A DNA stretch of 28,119 nucleotides, taken from positions 1 to 28,119 of IMG/VR virus record IMGVR_UViG_3300031857_001062; one strand, 5' to 3'. The notes under the pieces were generated by a model. It did not search any database, was not told the origin of the DNA, and saw only the letters and a program-made list of their open reading frames with translations. The translations under genes were made by a program, and so were the position numbers. Below are positions 1 through 7,056 of this stretch, one piece after another (position 1 is the stretch's first letter; the number at the start of each line of letters is the position of its first letter). The DNA is from a virus.

Positions 1-1
1 T

Positions 2-283
2 AATATCAATATTACAGACGCAAGAACAACCAATCCAGGCGAAACACACACTATCACAGGTGATAGAGCAACTGGTTATGTAACAGTTGGTGGTGCAAAG
101 AACAAGGGTGTTTCACATGCCGGTTGGGTAATTCGTACTGAAGGAACTGGTGGACGTGCTGGACGTGTTCAGTATGAAACACTAGTTGCAATGGGATCGC
201 TAGGTGCTCAGACTGCTGGATTTGGTACAGCAGCAACTACATCTGATGCTTCTGACGATACTATTCTTCCTGACTCAAACTAA
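2..283 (+). CDS. C-terminal end of a virion structural protein (partial)
   Basis: An open frame enters from the left edge (codons start at base 2) and ends at TAA 281-283, giving about 93 residues. It is rich in Gly, Thr and Ala and contains the segments GGAKNKGVSHAGW and GTGGRAGRVQYETLVA. From memory this pattern recurs in small structural or tail-associated proteins of T4-like marine and rhizobial phages. There is no membrane segment and no catalytic motif. The gene just downstream is also structural-like, so this is probably the end of a virion gene block. The N-terminus lies outside the window and the exact role is unknown. Confidence 0.6.
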   Translation, partial: NINITDARTTNPGETHTITGDRATGYVTVGGAKNKGVSHAGWVIRTEGTGGRAGRVQYETLVAMGSLGAQTAGFGTAATTSDASDDTILPDSN

Positions 284-294
284 TAGAGTAAATA

Positions 295-567
295 ATGACA
301 GATAATAGCAAAAAGGTTTCACAGTTAGCAACAGCAGCTAACGTAGCTTCCACTGATAGGGTCTTAGTCCTCCGAGACCCTTCAGGAAATGCTTCCGTTA
401 GAACTGTCAATGTAGGAATTTTTGCTGCTAATCTTGTCATTTCAAATACTGTGCCAGCTAATTCATCTTCTAATGGAGTAGCTGGCACCTTTGCAAGAGA
501 CAATGATTATCTTTATGTTTGTGTTGCTAACAGCACATGGAAAAGAACTGCTCTAACTTCTTGGTAA
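295..567 (+). CDS. Small structural or tail-fibre-associated phage protein
   Basis: 90 residues, starting at ATG 295 about 11 bases after the previous stop, with only a weak ribosome binding site. The N-terminal part (STDRVLVLRDPSGNASVRTV) and the C-terminal motif (YLYVCVANSTWKRTALTSW) form a Thr/Ser/Asn-rich beta pattern. From memory, similar short modules occur in T4-like phage tail fibre or virion decoration proteins, often followed by 'YVCVATNTWKR..L'. It has no signal peptide or membrane segment. Its position after another structural-like gene fits a virion role, but nothing identifies a specific part. Confidence 0.55.
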   Translation: MTDNSKKVSQLATAANVASTDRVLVLRDPSGNASVRTVNVGIFAANLVISNTVPANSSSNGVAGTFARDNDYLYVCVANSTWKRTALTSW

Positions 568-568
568 T

Positions 569-958
569 ATGAATGAAAAACTGACAGAAGATAACTTTTT
601 ATTATACTGTGCATCACATTATGATAATGCAAGATATGCTTCGACCGAAGATTTTATTGAGGACATCAATAGAATCAAATACATAAAAAAATTAATTACA
701 AGATATGTTGAAAATGGGGAATTAAAAGAAAGATTAATTCTCAATCATATTATTGTATTAAATAATTGTTTTGGATCACCTGCGGTATGTAAGATTTTAT
801 ATCTTAAATTGAAACCGCAGATGAAATACATAAAACCTTTTTTACTTTTATTGAATGTATTACCAGATAGATTATATGAAGTTGGAGATGAAAAAATAAT
901 TGATACTGATCTAATAGAAATGGATCAAAATATAATCAATATTCTAAGGAAAGTTTAA
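569..958 (+). CDS. Conserved phage protein of unknown function
   Basis: 129 residues, starting one base after the previous stop and sharing its last base with the next ATG (TAATG). It is mostly helical in appearance, with a hydrophobic stretch around residues 85-100 (KPFLLLLNVLP), a Cys pair in the middle and an acidic C-terminal third (GDEKIIDTDLIEMDQNI). I recognise no domain with certainty. Proteins of this length and style sit between structural and lysis-type genes in T4-like phages. It is tightly coupled to the metallopeptidase gene downstream, so the two are probably co-translated. Confidence 0.5.
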   Translation: MNEKLTEDNFLLYCASHYDNARYASTEDFIEDINRIKYIKKLITRYVENGELKERLILNHIIVLNNCFGSPAVCKILYLKLKPQMKYIKPFLLLLNVLPDRLYEVGDEKIIDTDLIEMDQNIINILRKV

Positions 959-1476
959 TGGCTACAGAAATTAAAGAGTTACAAAAATTTGTAAAATTTG
1001 CAGCCAAAGAATTAGGTCTAAATGTATTACCAAAAATTCATTTTGTCGGTAAATCAGAAAACTCAAAAAACGCATTCGGTCATTCTATAGGACATGAGAT
1101 TTATATCAGAATAACTGATAGGCATCCAAATGATATTATGAGAACTATAGCACATGAATTGTTTCATTTCAAGCAAAATCTTATGGGTGTAAAAAATTCA
1201 GAAATCCAAAAAGAAGATGAAGCAAACGCAATAGCTGGTAGAATAATGAGAAAATATAATACTACATTCACTAGCGTATTTAAATTAAGAACAATCCCAT
1301 CACATGTTGCCGAATCAGAATCACCTGTTGCCGCCAATCTAGCCGGTGCTGGTGGTATTGAAGGTATTGGAGTTGGTCCAAAAGGCGAACCAGGTGGAAA
1401 AAGTCACATTATGGGTTTTGTAAGAAGAAAGAGATTGTCTGATATCCTAAAAAAAGAAAAGAAGGATGACAAATAA
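958..1476 (+). CDS. HExxH zinc metallopeptidase-like phage protein
   Basis: 172 residues. The zincin signature AHELFHFKQ places HELFH at residues 66-70, and a downstream acidic residue in KEDEANAIA (E88) is a candidate third zinc ligand, as in SprT-like or gluzincin folds. The C-terminal third is different: a Gly-rich linker (GAGGIEGIGVGPKGEPGG, about 130-147) followed by a very basic tail. Low-complexity tails like this occur in phage virion-associated proteins. It has no signal peptide, so a cytoplasmic or capsid-associated role is more likely than secretion. The substrate is unknown. It overlaps both neighbours by one base. Confidence 0.65.
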   Translation: MATEIKELQKFVKFAAKELGLNVLPKIHFVGKSENSKNAFGHSIGHEIYIRITDRHPNDIMRTIAHELFHFKQNLMGVKNSEIQKEDEANAIAGRIMRKYNTTFTSVFKLRTIPSHVAESESPVAANLAGAGGIEGIGVGPKGEPGGKSHIMGFVRRKRLSDILKKEKKDDK

Positions 1477-1874
1477 TGGCAGACTATGACGATTACCGTC
1501 AATCAAAACTAGAAGATGCCATAACGAAATTAACAGAAATTTCAGCCGATTTGAACAAAATGATTGCTGTCCACGAATTAAGAATTTCTCAGCAAGAAAA
1601 AACAATGGATAGTCTCGTTGACGTATTAGAAAGACGTAGAGACGAGGTTGATGGTAAACTTAACAACGTATACAATACAATGAGATCAGAAGATAAAAAT
1701 ATTTTAGAAGAATTAGAAAACATGCGTGAAGATTTTAAAGAACAATATGACAAAATTTCTAAAAAAATCAGTGACATGGAAAAAATGATGTGGACATACA
1801 TGGGCGGTTTCAGTGTTATTGCATTTTTTTTAGCCTATGGTGATAAAATTTTAGAACTGGTTCGTAAGATTTAA
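1476..1874 (+). CDS. Coiled-coil protein with one C-terminal membrane segment (XhlA-like layout)
   Basis: 132 residues. Residues 8-104 are a long charged heptad-type coiled coil. A single hydrophobic segment follows (about 105-122, WTYMGGFSVIAFFLAYG), then a short basic tail. This matches the layout of haemolysin XhlA-like phage proteins, which anchor a cytoplasmic coiled coil in the inner membrane and may help lysis. The family assignment rests on architecture only. It is the last gene before a strong promoter, so it ends the first transcription unit of the window. Confidence 0.6.
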   Translation: MADYDDYRQSKLEDAITKLTEISADLNKMIAVHELRISQQEKTMDSLVDVLERRRDEVDGKLNNVYNTMRSEDKNILEELENMREDFKEQYDKISKKISDMEKMMWTYMGGFSVIAFFLAYGDKILELVRKI

Positions 1875-1875
1875 C

Positions 1876-1903
1876 TTGACATTATTCTAGTTCGGTGTAT
1901 AAT
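1876..1903 (+). promoter_or_regulatory. Consensus sigma70 promoter before the primase block
   Basis: TTGACA at 1876-1881 and TATAAT at 1898-1903 match both host sigma70 hexamers perfectly, with a 16-base spacer. It lies in the 63-base gap between two genes, and the primase ribosome binding site (AAGGATATATAATG) follows about 25 bases after the -10. It should be read by unmodified host polymerase, consistent with early expression of the replication and accessory genes that follow. Confidence 0.85.
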
Positions 1904-1937
1904 TGTGCTGTGGTCATGAAGATATTAAGGATATATA

Positions 1938-2963
1938 ATGGATTGGTTAGCACAAAAATATATTGGTATTATTTCATCAAGATTAGAAAAATTCAAACGT
2001 AAGGGACCTAGCCTATATAACTTTAGGTGTCCTTTATGTGGTGATTCTAATACCCATAAGAACAAAGCCAGAGGCTATATCTATCAAAAAGAAGGTAAAC
2101 TAATGTTTCACTGTCATAATTGCAGTGCAACAATGGGTATTCCTAAGTTTTTGAAGATAATTGACGAAAATATATATAATGACTATCAACTAGAAAAACT
2201 AAAAGATTCAAAGACTCCTGAACAAATCAACTTAGAAAAGTTTGTTGAGAAGATGAAGAAACCTGTCTTCATGAAATCAGGGCCTTTAAAAGGATTGAAG
2301 AAAGTCAGTCAACTTTCTCCGGAGAATCCTATAAAAAAATTCGTTATGAACAGAAAGATACCTAATGAATATCATGCCAAACTATTTTCTTGTCCTAATT
2401 TTATGCATTATGTCAATAGTCTTGTTCCCGACAAGTTTTCAGTTGAAGCTCTGGCTAAGGATGAGACAAGATTGCTTATTCCTTTTCTGGATGGTGATAA
2501 GTCCGTTCATGCCCTCCAAGGAAGATCTCTTCGGGGATCTTCGAAAGTTAAATACATTACAATTATACTTAGGGATGATGTACCTAAACTTTATGGTTTG
2601 GACACTTTGGATAGTTCAAAGCGCATATATGTCCTGGAGGGTCCGATCGATTCTATGTTTATTCCAAACTCTGTTGCTACTGCTGGCGGCGACTTGGTAT
2701 CTGCATGCGGCAGTCTCAACAAGCCAAACCTGGTAATTGTGTATGATAATGAACCAAGAAGCAAAGAAACTGTAAAGAAACTGGACAAGGCAATTATGCA
2801 AGGATATAGTGTTTGTATCTGGCCAGAGAATCTAGAACACAAAGATGTTAATGATATGGTATTAGCAGGGTTGACTTCTGACTTCATTCAGTATATAATT
2901 GATCAGAATACATATAAAGATCTTGCAGCAAAACTAGCACTACAAAAATGGAGTAAAGTATGA
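1938..2963 (+). CDS. 61: DnaG-type DNA primase (T4 gp61-like)
   Basis: 341 residues. An N-terminal zinc-ribbon has Cys31 and Cys34 (CPLCG) and Cys59 and Cys62 (CHNC), as in bacterial and T4 primases. The C-terminal half has a TOPRIM-type domain: the Glu-containing strand VLEGPIDSMFIP, then LVIVYDNEPRSKE and the EHKDVNDMVLAG segment. The length fits T4 gp61 (about 340). It makes RNA primers for lagging-strand synthesis with the replicative helicase. The start at ATG 1938 is preceded by AAGGA. It is the first gene after the consensus promoter and overlaps the next gene by four bases. Confidence 0.88.
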   Translation: MDWLAQKYIGIISSRLEKFKRKGPSLYNFRCPLCGDSNTHKNKARGYIYQKEGKLMFHCHNCSATMGIPKFLKIIDENIYNDYQLEKLKDSKTPEQINLEKFVEKMKKPVFMKSGPLKGLKKVSQLSPENPIKKFVMNRKIPNEYHAKLFSCPNFMHYVNSLVPDKFSVEALAKDETRLLIPFLDGDKSVHALQGRSLRGSSKVKYITIILRDDVPKLYGLDTLDSSKRIYVLEGPIDSMFIPNSVATAGGDLVSACGSLNKPNLVIVYDNEPRSKETVKKLDKAIMQGYSVCIWPENLEHKDVNDMVLAGLTSDFIQYIIDQNTYKDLAAKLALQKWSKV

Positions 2964-3214
2964 GAGTTCGAAAGAAACCAGTTGAAGTTGAAGCAATGCA
3001 ACTTCTTGATTCTAATGCAGATATTGTAGCAAAATGGTGTAATGGATTGTCTCTTAGGAGAGAAGATAATGCAGAACCTTCTATTCAGATTATAACACTA
3101 GAAGGTGTTATGACTGCACGACTACGAGATTATATAATTAAAGGAGTGTATGGCGAGTTTTATCCTGTGGCTCCTGCTATTTTTGAACAGACATATGAGG
3201 TAATTGAATTATGA
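2960..3214 (+). CDS. Conserved small phage protein ('RKKPVEVEAMQ' family)
   Basis: 84 residues, ATGA overlap with the primase stop. It begins with RVRKKPVEVEAMQ and carries ITLEGVMTARLRDYIIKGVYGEFYP towards the C-terminus. This combination (KKPVxxEAMQ near the N-terminus, then TLEG and DYIIKGVxGEFYP) is a very common small protein in many unrelated tailed phages, with no established function. The family call is from memory of this pattern. Confidence 0.7.
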   Translation: MRVRKKPVEVEAMQLLDSNADIVAKWCNGLSLRREDNAEPSIQIITLEGVMTARLRDYIIKGVYGEFYPVAPAIFEQTYEVIEL

Positions 3215-3372
3215 ACGACAGAAACGTATGGAAAGAAAGATTTCAGGAATATTTTGACTGTTCTTCAAACGAACAAAAAGAAAATTATTGCCCATGGTAT
3301 TTTGAAGAAGATTTTATGATAGAGATTAGTCCTGACATTACTCTTTTTAAAAAAGAGTTTCATAAATTATGA
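3211..3372 (+). CDS. 53-residue acidic phage protein
   Basis: ATG at 3211 overlaps the previous stop (ATGA) and the frame closes at TGA 3370-3372. The product starts MNDRNVWKERFQEYFDC and is rich in aromatic and acidic residues (CPWYFEEDFM). There is no recognisable domain. Support comes from the translational coupling and from the good ribosome binding site of the following gene, which sits exactly at its stop. The function is unknown. Confidence 0.55.
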   Translation: MNDRNVWKERFQEYFDCSSNEQKENYCPWYFEEDFMIEISPDITLFKKEFHKL

Positions 3373-3382
3373 GGAGAAAAAC

Positions 3383-3553
3383 ATGACCGATGAAGAAACA
3401 AATAAGCTAAAGAAGATTCTTTTTGTCTTAACTCTTATTAAAAATAAAGAATCTGATGAACGCAAGCTTGCATACTCAGAAGCAATTGAAGAAGCAATTG
3501 AAGAAGCAATTGAACATGCAAAAGAACTTTTGGGAATAAAAGTTAAATTGTGA
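3383..3553 (+). CDS. 56-residue helical protein with an EAIE triplicate
   Basis: Starts at ATG 3383 after a strong GAGGAG site at 3371-3376. The product is predicted to be helical, with three perfect EAIE repeats encoded by a 12-base unit (3479-3514) and a short basic C-terminus. There are no Cys residues and no membrane segment long enough to span a bilayer. Function unknown; the strong ribosome binding site supports it as a real gene. Confidence 0.6.
   Translation: MTDEETNKLKKILFVLTLIKNKESDERKLAYSEAIEEAIEEAIEHAKELLGIKVKL
3479..3514 (+). repeat. 12-bp tandem repeat, three perfect copies
   Basis: The unit GAAGCAATTGAA occurs three times without mismatch and in frame inside the preceding gene, adding the residues EAIE per copy. 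Such perfect coding repeats can change copy number by slippage. Confidence 0.9.
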
Positions 3554-3561
3554 GACAATTA

Positions 3562-3666
3562 ATGAGCGAAGAACAGTTTGTCAAATGTTATGTTGTTTTT
3601 GGCTGTGTATTTCTGATCTTAATAGTGATGGATATGTTTGGATTATGGGGGAACAGTGATGAATGA
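3562..3666 (+). CDS. 34-residue single-span membrane peptide
   Basis: ATG 3562 to TGA 3664-3666. The product has a short polar N-terminus, then one hydrophobic span (CYVVFGCVFLILIVMDMFGLW) and a short acidic end. It overlaps the next gene by eight bases, and the next gene's ribosome binding site (GGGGGA) lies inside it, indicating coupling. Small one-span peptides like this are frequent among phage early genes. No function can be assigned. Confidence 0.5.
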   Translation: MSEEQFVKCYVVFGCVFLILIVMDMFGLWGNSDE

Positions 3667-4303
3667 CATTCATCAGCAGCAATTGAAGCAAGTAAGAGAA
3701 AGCGTATATGAGGAAAATCTGCGGCTTCGTGCCGAACTCGCCGCAGCCAATGAGTTTAAGAAGCATTACACTGATTTGATTTCAGTCAATGCTGAACTAA
3801 TGGGAGCACCTAATGACGGATCGATTACAGACTCAGTAGTTCAAATAGAGAAACTTGTAAAGAAACTTCGTGCCGACCTCGATGCCGCTAATGAGGAAGT
3901 CGAAAAATTACGGGAACGCCTTGGTCCACATGGACTAGTCGTCGTAGACATAGACAAGACGGGGCATTACGTGTCTGAGAAAGTTGCCGACGAAATCACC
4001 CGCCTCCGTACCGACCTTGCCGTAGCCAATGAGCGATGTGAGATGCTGACAAAGGAAGTCGTAGAGTGGCGTAGTCGCCCCGATGCTTTGCGGGCTGACA
4101 AAGCCGAAGCCGACCTCGATGCCGCCATTTCAGAGCGTAATGGCCATTACGCTACATTGAAGCATGTGGCTAAAGAGCGTGACGAAGCCTTGCGTAATCA
4201 AGCAGAAACTCAATCTAAACTAGATGCTCTTGAAAAACTGTTTCAGATGACCTGTCAACAGTTTGAAGAAAAGCGCCAGCGTATTCTAGAGGTTCTTGAC
4301 TAA
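3659..4303 (+). CDS. Coiled-coil repeat protein (Ea22-like)
   Basis: About 214 residues. I choose ATG 3659, preceded by GGGGGA at a good distance, over an upstream TTG. The protein is almost entirely coiled coil and contains three degenerate internal repeats (LRAELAAANE, LRADLDAANE, LRTDLAVANE), plus a YVSEKVADEITRLR segment typical of Ea22-like and other phage 'address' proteins. The gene is visibly richer in G and C than its neighbours, especially at 3830-4200, suggesting separate acquisition. Its role is unknown. Confidence 0.6.
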   Translation: MNDIHQQQLKQVRESVYEENLRLRAELAAANEFKKHYTDLISVNAELMGAPNDGSITDSVVQIEKLVKKLRADLDAANEEVEKLRERLGPHGLVVVDIDKTGHYVSEKVADEITRLRTDLAVANERCEMLTKEVVEWRSRPDALRADKAEADLDAAISERNGHYATLKHVAKERDEALRNQAETQSKLDALEKLFQMTCQQFEEKRQRILEVLD

Positions 4304-4346
4304 TGACGAAGCATTGTGTATATTTTTAGTGGAAAGGAGCCTACAC

Positions 4347-4652
4347 ATGACCAAGAATAAAGCAGAATCGGAGTATGTTATGATAAGGCGAAAGTGTGAA
4401 GATTCGGATATGGCAGAGTTAACATTCGCTAAGAATAACGAAAAACTTGACCTGACAGATTATAGGTGTATCCGAATGTTTTCAGAGACCACAGAGGAAT
4501 GGGTTCATAAAGATGAATACGAGCATTTCTATGAAGAGTATCGCAAATTCAATGGTCTGATGATGAGGCATGGTGCGATACTATCATATATAAGTGAACC
4601 GTGTGAAGAAAAGGCTGTCACCACTTTCTTGAGGATGAAGGCGAAAGACTGA
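4347..4652 (+). CDS. Hypothetical phage protein, paralogous to the 6396-6587 product
   Basis: 101 residues from ATG 4347, which follows a near-perfect AAAGGAG site (4333-4339) at seven bases. The in-frame TTG at 4296 lacks such a site. Residues around LDLTDYRCIRMFSETTEEW and VHKDEYEHFYEEY align with SVDLTEYKMVQVRDNGMEEY and VHVDEYDIYKKMYEK of the small protein at 6396, so the two are paralogues. The protein is charged, has no membrane span, and its function is unknown. Confidence 0.6.
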   Translation: MTKNKAESEYVMIRRKCEDSDMAELTFAKNNEKLDLTDYRCIRMFSETTEEWVHKDEYEHFYEEYRKFNGLMMRHGAILSYISEPCEEKAVTTFLRMKAKD

Positions 4653-4906
4653 TGACCTATACGTGGAGTAAGTATCCTGATGCCAAACCTAACCGATCTG
4701 GATACTATTACACATACTATTTCAATAACGAAATGAATGATTGTTTTTACAAAGCGATATACTATAATACTTCCGCAGACGAGTGGATCGGGTGGAGAAG
4801 AGGTATAGAACCTAAAGTTATAGGATATGTAGATAAGACGTATGCGAAGTTCTATGTTCCTTGTTTAGATTTGGTAACGCCAGACATAGGGAGTTTCTTG
4901 GAATGA
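4652..4906 (+). CDS. Small aromatic-rich phage protein (possibly DUF551-like)
   Basis: 84 residues, ATGA overlap with the preceding stop. It starts MTYTWSKYPDAKPNRSGYYYTYY. The opening pattern W-x-KYPD-x-KP-x-x-SG-YYYTYY resembles small DUF551-type phage proteins, which have an unknown role. The assignment is weak because it rests on the first 25 residues. It overlaps the next gene by four bases. Confidence 0.5.
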   Translation: MTYTWSKYPDAKPNRSGYYYTYYFNNEMNDCFYKAIYYNTSADEWIGWRRGIEPKVIGYVDKTYAKFYVPCLDLVTPDIGSFLE

Positions 4907-5181
4907 GTGAAGATATTGTGAAGCGACTGCGTGAACCATGCTTTTTCAATGGATACGATCAGCAAACTTCTGAAGAAGCCGCTGATGAAATCGAGCGTCT
5001 TCGTAAGTATGAACAACTAGTCAATTTCATTGCTACGGACTATGTTGAACTCTCGCATGATAAGGTTCAAAATGAATATCTTCTTATCATAAAGAAGTGC
5101 CGAGAGTTGGTTAAGGAAGATATGGTAAAGATATTTGATGAATACCTTGAGGGTCTCAAAGACGTAAAGGATATTTTCTGA
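4903..5181 (+). CDS. Hypothetical helical phage protein
   Basis: 92 residues from ATG 4903, which overlaps the previous stop. An upstream TTG-type extension is less likely because it would overlap the previous gene by 46 bases. The N-terminus (SEDIVKRLREPCFFNG, then EAADEIERLRKYEQLV) follows a pattern often seen in short phage proteins of the 'DIVxRLRxxC...AADEIERLR' type. The rest is charged and helical. Function unknown. Confidence 0.55.
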   Translation: MSEDIVKRLREPCFFNGYDQQTSEEAADEIERLRKYEQLVNFIATDYVELSHDKVQNEYLLIIKKCRELVKEDMVKIFDEYLEGLKDVKDIF

Positions 5182-5224
5182 TGGCCAGACAAATATAGAG
5201 GAGGTCAACGTGGAGGAGATAGAA

Positions 5225-5503
5225 ATGACTGACGATGTATATGTGATTATTCTTTCGAATGGTAGAGCAGAGAACGTTCCACCATCATACAACTGGTATG
5301 ATATTCTTATCCAAGCAGAAAGCGCTTGGAGACATAGTTGCAGTTCTTCGGCTATTCCTGAGAAGCTAATAAAGAACGGTAAGATCATTGTTGAAAAACA
5401 ACTTTGGTATGTAGCAAGTAACTATGTTATAGAAAAAAATCATCTGGTAGATAAGGCTTACGAACAAGCGAAAGAAATGTTCCCAGAACCAAAAGGTGAG
5501 TGA
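5225..5503 (+). CDS. Hypothetical phage protein
   Basis: 92 residues from ATG 5225. GGAGGAG lies six bases before this ATG. A second SD (AGGAGG, 5200-5205) sits four bases before an in-frame GTG at 5210, so a five-residue longer form is possible. The product is mixed alpha/beta, with SAWRHSCSSSAIPEK in the middle. No domain is recognised. It is followed by an ATGA overlap with the next microgene. Confidence 0.5.
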   Translation: MTDDVYVIILSNGRAENVPPSYNWYDILIQAESAWRHSCSSSAIPEKLIKNGKIIVEKQLWYVASNYVIEKNHLVDKAYEQAKEMFPEPKGE

Positions 5504-5601
5504 TGAACTACTGCTTCATGTATGACGGGATAGTTCTAGTGTTTCACAATGATCGATATGCTCATTGTTGGGACAAACAGTTTGTGACAGAGAACTGGTG
5601 A
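5503..5601 (+). CDS. 32-residue microprotein
   Basis: ATG 5503 overlaps the previous stop (ATGA) and the frame ends at TGA 5599-5601, nine bases before the next ATG. The product begins MNYCFMYDGIVLVFHND and is rich in aromatic residues. Its only support is the tight coupling between two better-supported genes. Function unknown. Confidence 0.4.
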   Translation: MNYCFMYDGIVLVFHNDRYAHCWDKQFVTENW

Positions 5602-5609
5602 GAAAGATA

Positions 5610-5846
5610 ATGAAATACAATATTGAACTAGACCATGACCAAACTGATGCTATTGTCATTGCTTCTCTAAAGGAGGCGTATCGTCTCAATGCTGATCCTC
5701 TTCCGGACGAAGGTGGAGAGAAATGGGTTGATGTCGAGTTTCTGGCTGCTATAGATCATGTCCTAGAATATTATCATAACTATGAGCAGAAGAAGTTATG
5801 GATTGTTGAAAAAGAATCGTTTAATAATGGAAAGAGTAACAAATGA
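5610..5846 (+). CDS. Conserved small phage protein
   Basis: 78 residues from ATG 5610, which is preferred because the upstream in-frame TTG would overlap the microgene before it. It opens MKYNIELDHDQTDAIVIASLKEAY; this 'DxxQxDAIVxASLKEAY' pattern is common in short proteins of large myoviruses. The second half contains a hydrophobic AAIDHVLEYY helix. No function is known. It overlaps the following thyX remnant by four bases. Confidence 0.6.
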   Translation: MKYNIELDHDQTDAIVIASLKEAYRLNADPLPDEGGEKWVDVEFLAAIDHVLEYYHNYEQKKLWIVEKESFNNGKSNK

Positions 5847-6052
5847 ACAACGCTAAGATTATTGCAGTAACACAGTCAATTATGAAAATCGAGACAGATG
5901 GAAAATATGGTGACGTTAACACTCGTCCAATGAACGCCGAAGAGTTCATTGCCTATACTGCCCGTGTTTCTAATCCCGGTAATCAATACAACACCCTCAC
6001 TGCACCAAAACTCCTAAAGTATCTAATCGATCATAAGCACTGGTCGCCATAG
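5843..6052 (+). pseudogene. Truncated thyX-like N-terminus
   Basis: 69 residues. The first two thirds align with the N-terminus of the full ThyX at 7716: both start N-x-AKIIAVT and share the block AEEF-x-AYTARVSNP-x-NQ and a KHWS tetrad. The frame stops one residue after KHWS, so the FAD- and dUMP-binding part, including the RHRxxSxxxxSxR motif, is missing. An extra 15 or so residues (around KIETDGKYGDVNTRP) are absent from the intact copy. The sequences differ enough that this is not a recent duplication; more likely it is a remnant of a different thyX left by recombination. It could still be translated as a short protein. Confidence 0.75.
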
Positions 6053-6193
6053 ATGAAATCCTGGAAAGAACTTGACTTCCGAGAACAGATGATGTATATT
6101 AGACAGGCTGAATATCTCCAGGAAAAAGGATACTTTCCTGGTATGGATTCCTTTGTTGTGGCGGAAATCTTGTATAAGAGAAGGAATAGGTGA
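6053..6193 (+). CDS. 46-residue hypothetical protein
   Basis: ATG 6053 directly follows the stop of the thyX remnant, and TGA 6191-6193 overlaps the next ATG. The product begins MKSWKELDFREQMMYIRQAEYL and is helical and basic at the end (YKRRNR). No recognised domain. It does not resemble the missing C-terminal part of ThyX. Confidence 0.5.
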   Translation: MKSWKELDFREQMMYIRQAEYLQEKGYFPGMDSFVVAEILYKRRNR

Positions 6194-6396
6194 TGTCTAA
6201 CGATACCGTTTATTATGAACTAGTGAAACGAACTATTCCATACAATCCTAACACCTTTGTAACTGCTGCTATATGGTCGTGTTCTCTTTGTGGTGAAACG
6301 ATTGATGGTATGGGTGGACCTGGCAGCGGTGAAATCTGTGTGAAATGCGGTGATGAAATACTAGCAAAAAAGATTGTGTATAGAAGGGAAGAATAA
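6193..6396 (+). CDS. Small zinc-ribbon phage protein
   Basis: 67 residues from ATG 6193. A CSLCGETIDGMGGPGSGEI segment followed by CVKCG gives a Cys4 zinc ribbon (two CxxC pairs separated by about 16 residues). The rest is short and charged. Such mini zinc ribbons occur widely in phage accessory regions and may bind nucleic acid or polymerase. It shares one base with the next ATG (TAATG). Confidence 0.6.
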   Translation: MSNDTVYYELVKRTIPYNPNTFVTAAIWSCSLCGETIDGMGGPGSGEICVKCGDEILAKKIVYRREE

Positions 6397-6587
6397 TGAG
6401 TGATTTTATTGTAATAAGACATATGACAGATAATCGAGGTAAAATTCATGTCGAAATGACAAAGAAATCGTCTGTCGACCTTACAGAATACAAAATGGTA
6501 CAGGTTAGAGATAATGGTATGGAAGAGTATGTCCATGTAGATGAATATGATATCTATAAGAAGATGTATGAAAAGATGGAAAAGTGA
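6396..6587 (+). CDS. Small phage protein, paralogue of the 4347 product
   Basis: 63 residues. Residues 25-60 (SVDLTEYKMVQVRDNGMEEY, then VHVDEYDIYKKM) align with the second half of the longer protein encoded at 4347-4652. The shared core suggests a compact domain with a conserved V/W-H-x-DEY segment. No function is known. It overlaps the next ATG by one base. Confidence 0.55.
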   Translation: MSDFIVIRHMTDNRGKIHVEMTKKSSVDLTEYKMVQVRDNGMEEYVHVDEYDIYKKMYEKMEK

Positions 6588-6862
6588 TGACTATACATTA
6601 CTCAACAAACTGGATGGGTCCAATCAATACTAAATGGATAGAAGAAAATGGTAATGATTGGTCTACTGGTCGTATTGATGTTTCAGGCGATGTTCCTGAA
6701 TATACCGAAATTGGCCTTCCTATGATGAAAGGTGATGATTGGAATAGATTTAGTGCTTGGTTGGATAATTTCACGACTCCATACCGTATATGGACTCTTG
6801 ATGAAATCGTAGAAGAATACGAAACGACTAATCCTAAGATAACATGGTGGATGGATCAATGA
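6587..6862 (+). CDS. Conserved hypothetical phage protein
   Basis: 91 residues from ATG 6587, overlapping the previous TGA. It starts MTIHYSTNWMGPINTKWIEENG and continues through WSTGRIDV and WNRFSAWLDNF. It is Trp-rich, with eight Trp in 91 residues. The motif order (NWMGP, then WSxGRID, then WNxFSxWL) is familiar from T4-like and rhizobial phage accessory proteins without known roles. Confidence 0.6.
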   Translation: MTIHYSTNWMGPINTKWIEENGNDWSTGRIDVSGDVPEYTEIGLPMMKGDDWNRFSAWLDNFTTPYRIWTLDEIVEEYETTNPKITWWMDQ

Positions 6863-7056
6863 GCATTGATGTAGAACGGTTACATGACATTCTTTATGAA
6901 TGTGATGGTAAATTGAGAACCGATGAAGAACTTATGGAAATCTACACTTCTCAACTACCAAAATCTATAAAAGCAGAAGTAGATGTTTGGGGTATGGACA
7001 CCGTAATTTCCGATGAGATATATCTTTTTTGGAAAGGAAGGAAACAAGATGACTGA
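6859..7056 (+). CDS. Hypothetical small phage protein
   Basis: 65 residues from ATG 6859, overlapping the previous stop. It is acidic and helical at the start (SIDVERLHDILYECDG). An upstream in-frame GTG exists but would overlap the previous gene further. The next gene's ribosome binding site (GGAAAGGAAGG) lies inside its last codons. Function unknown. Confidence 0.5.
   Translation: MSIDVERLHDILYECDGKLRTDEELMEIYTSQLPKSIKAEVDVWGMDTVISDEIYLFWKGRKQDD

Noticed and set aside
4296-4346. Upstream TTG start for the 4347 gene
   Set aside because: It overlaps the previous gene and lacks a ribosome binding site, while ATG 4347 has AAAGGAG at seven bases.
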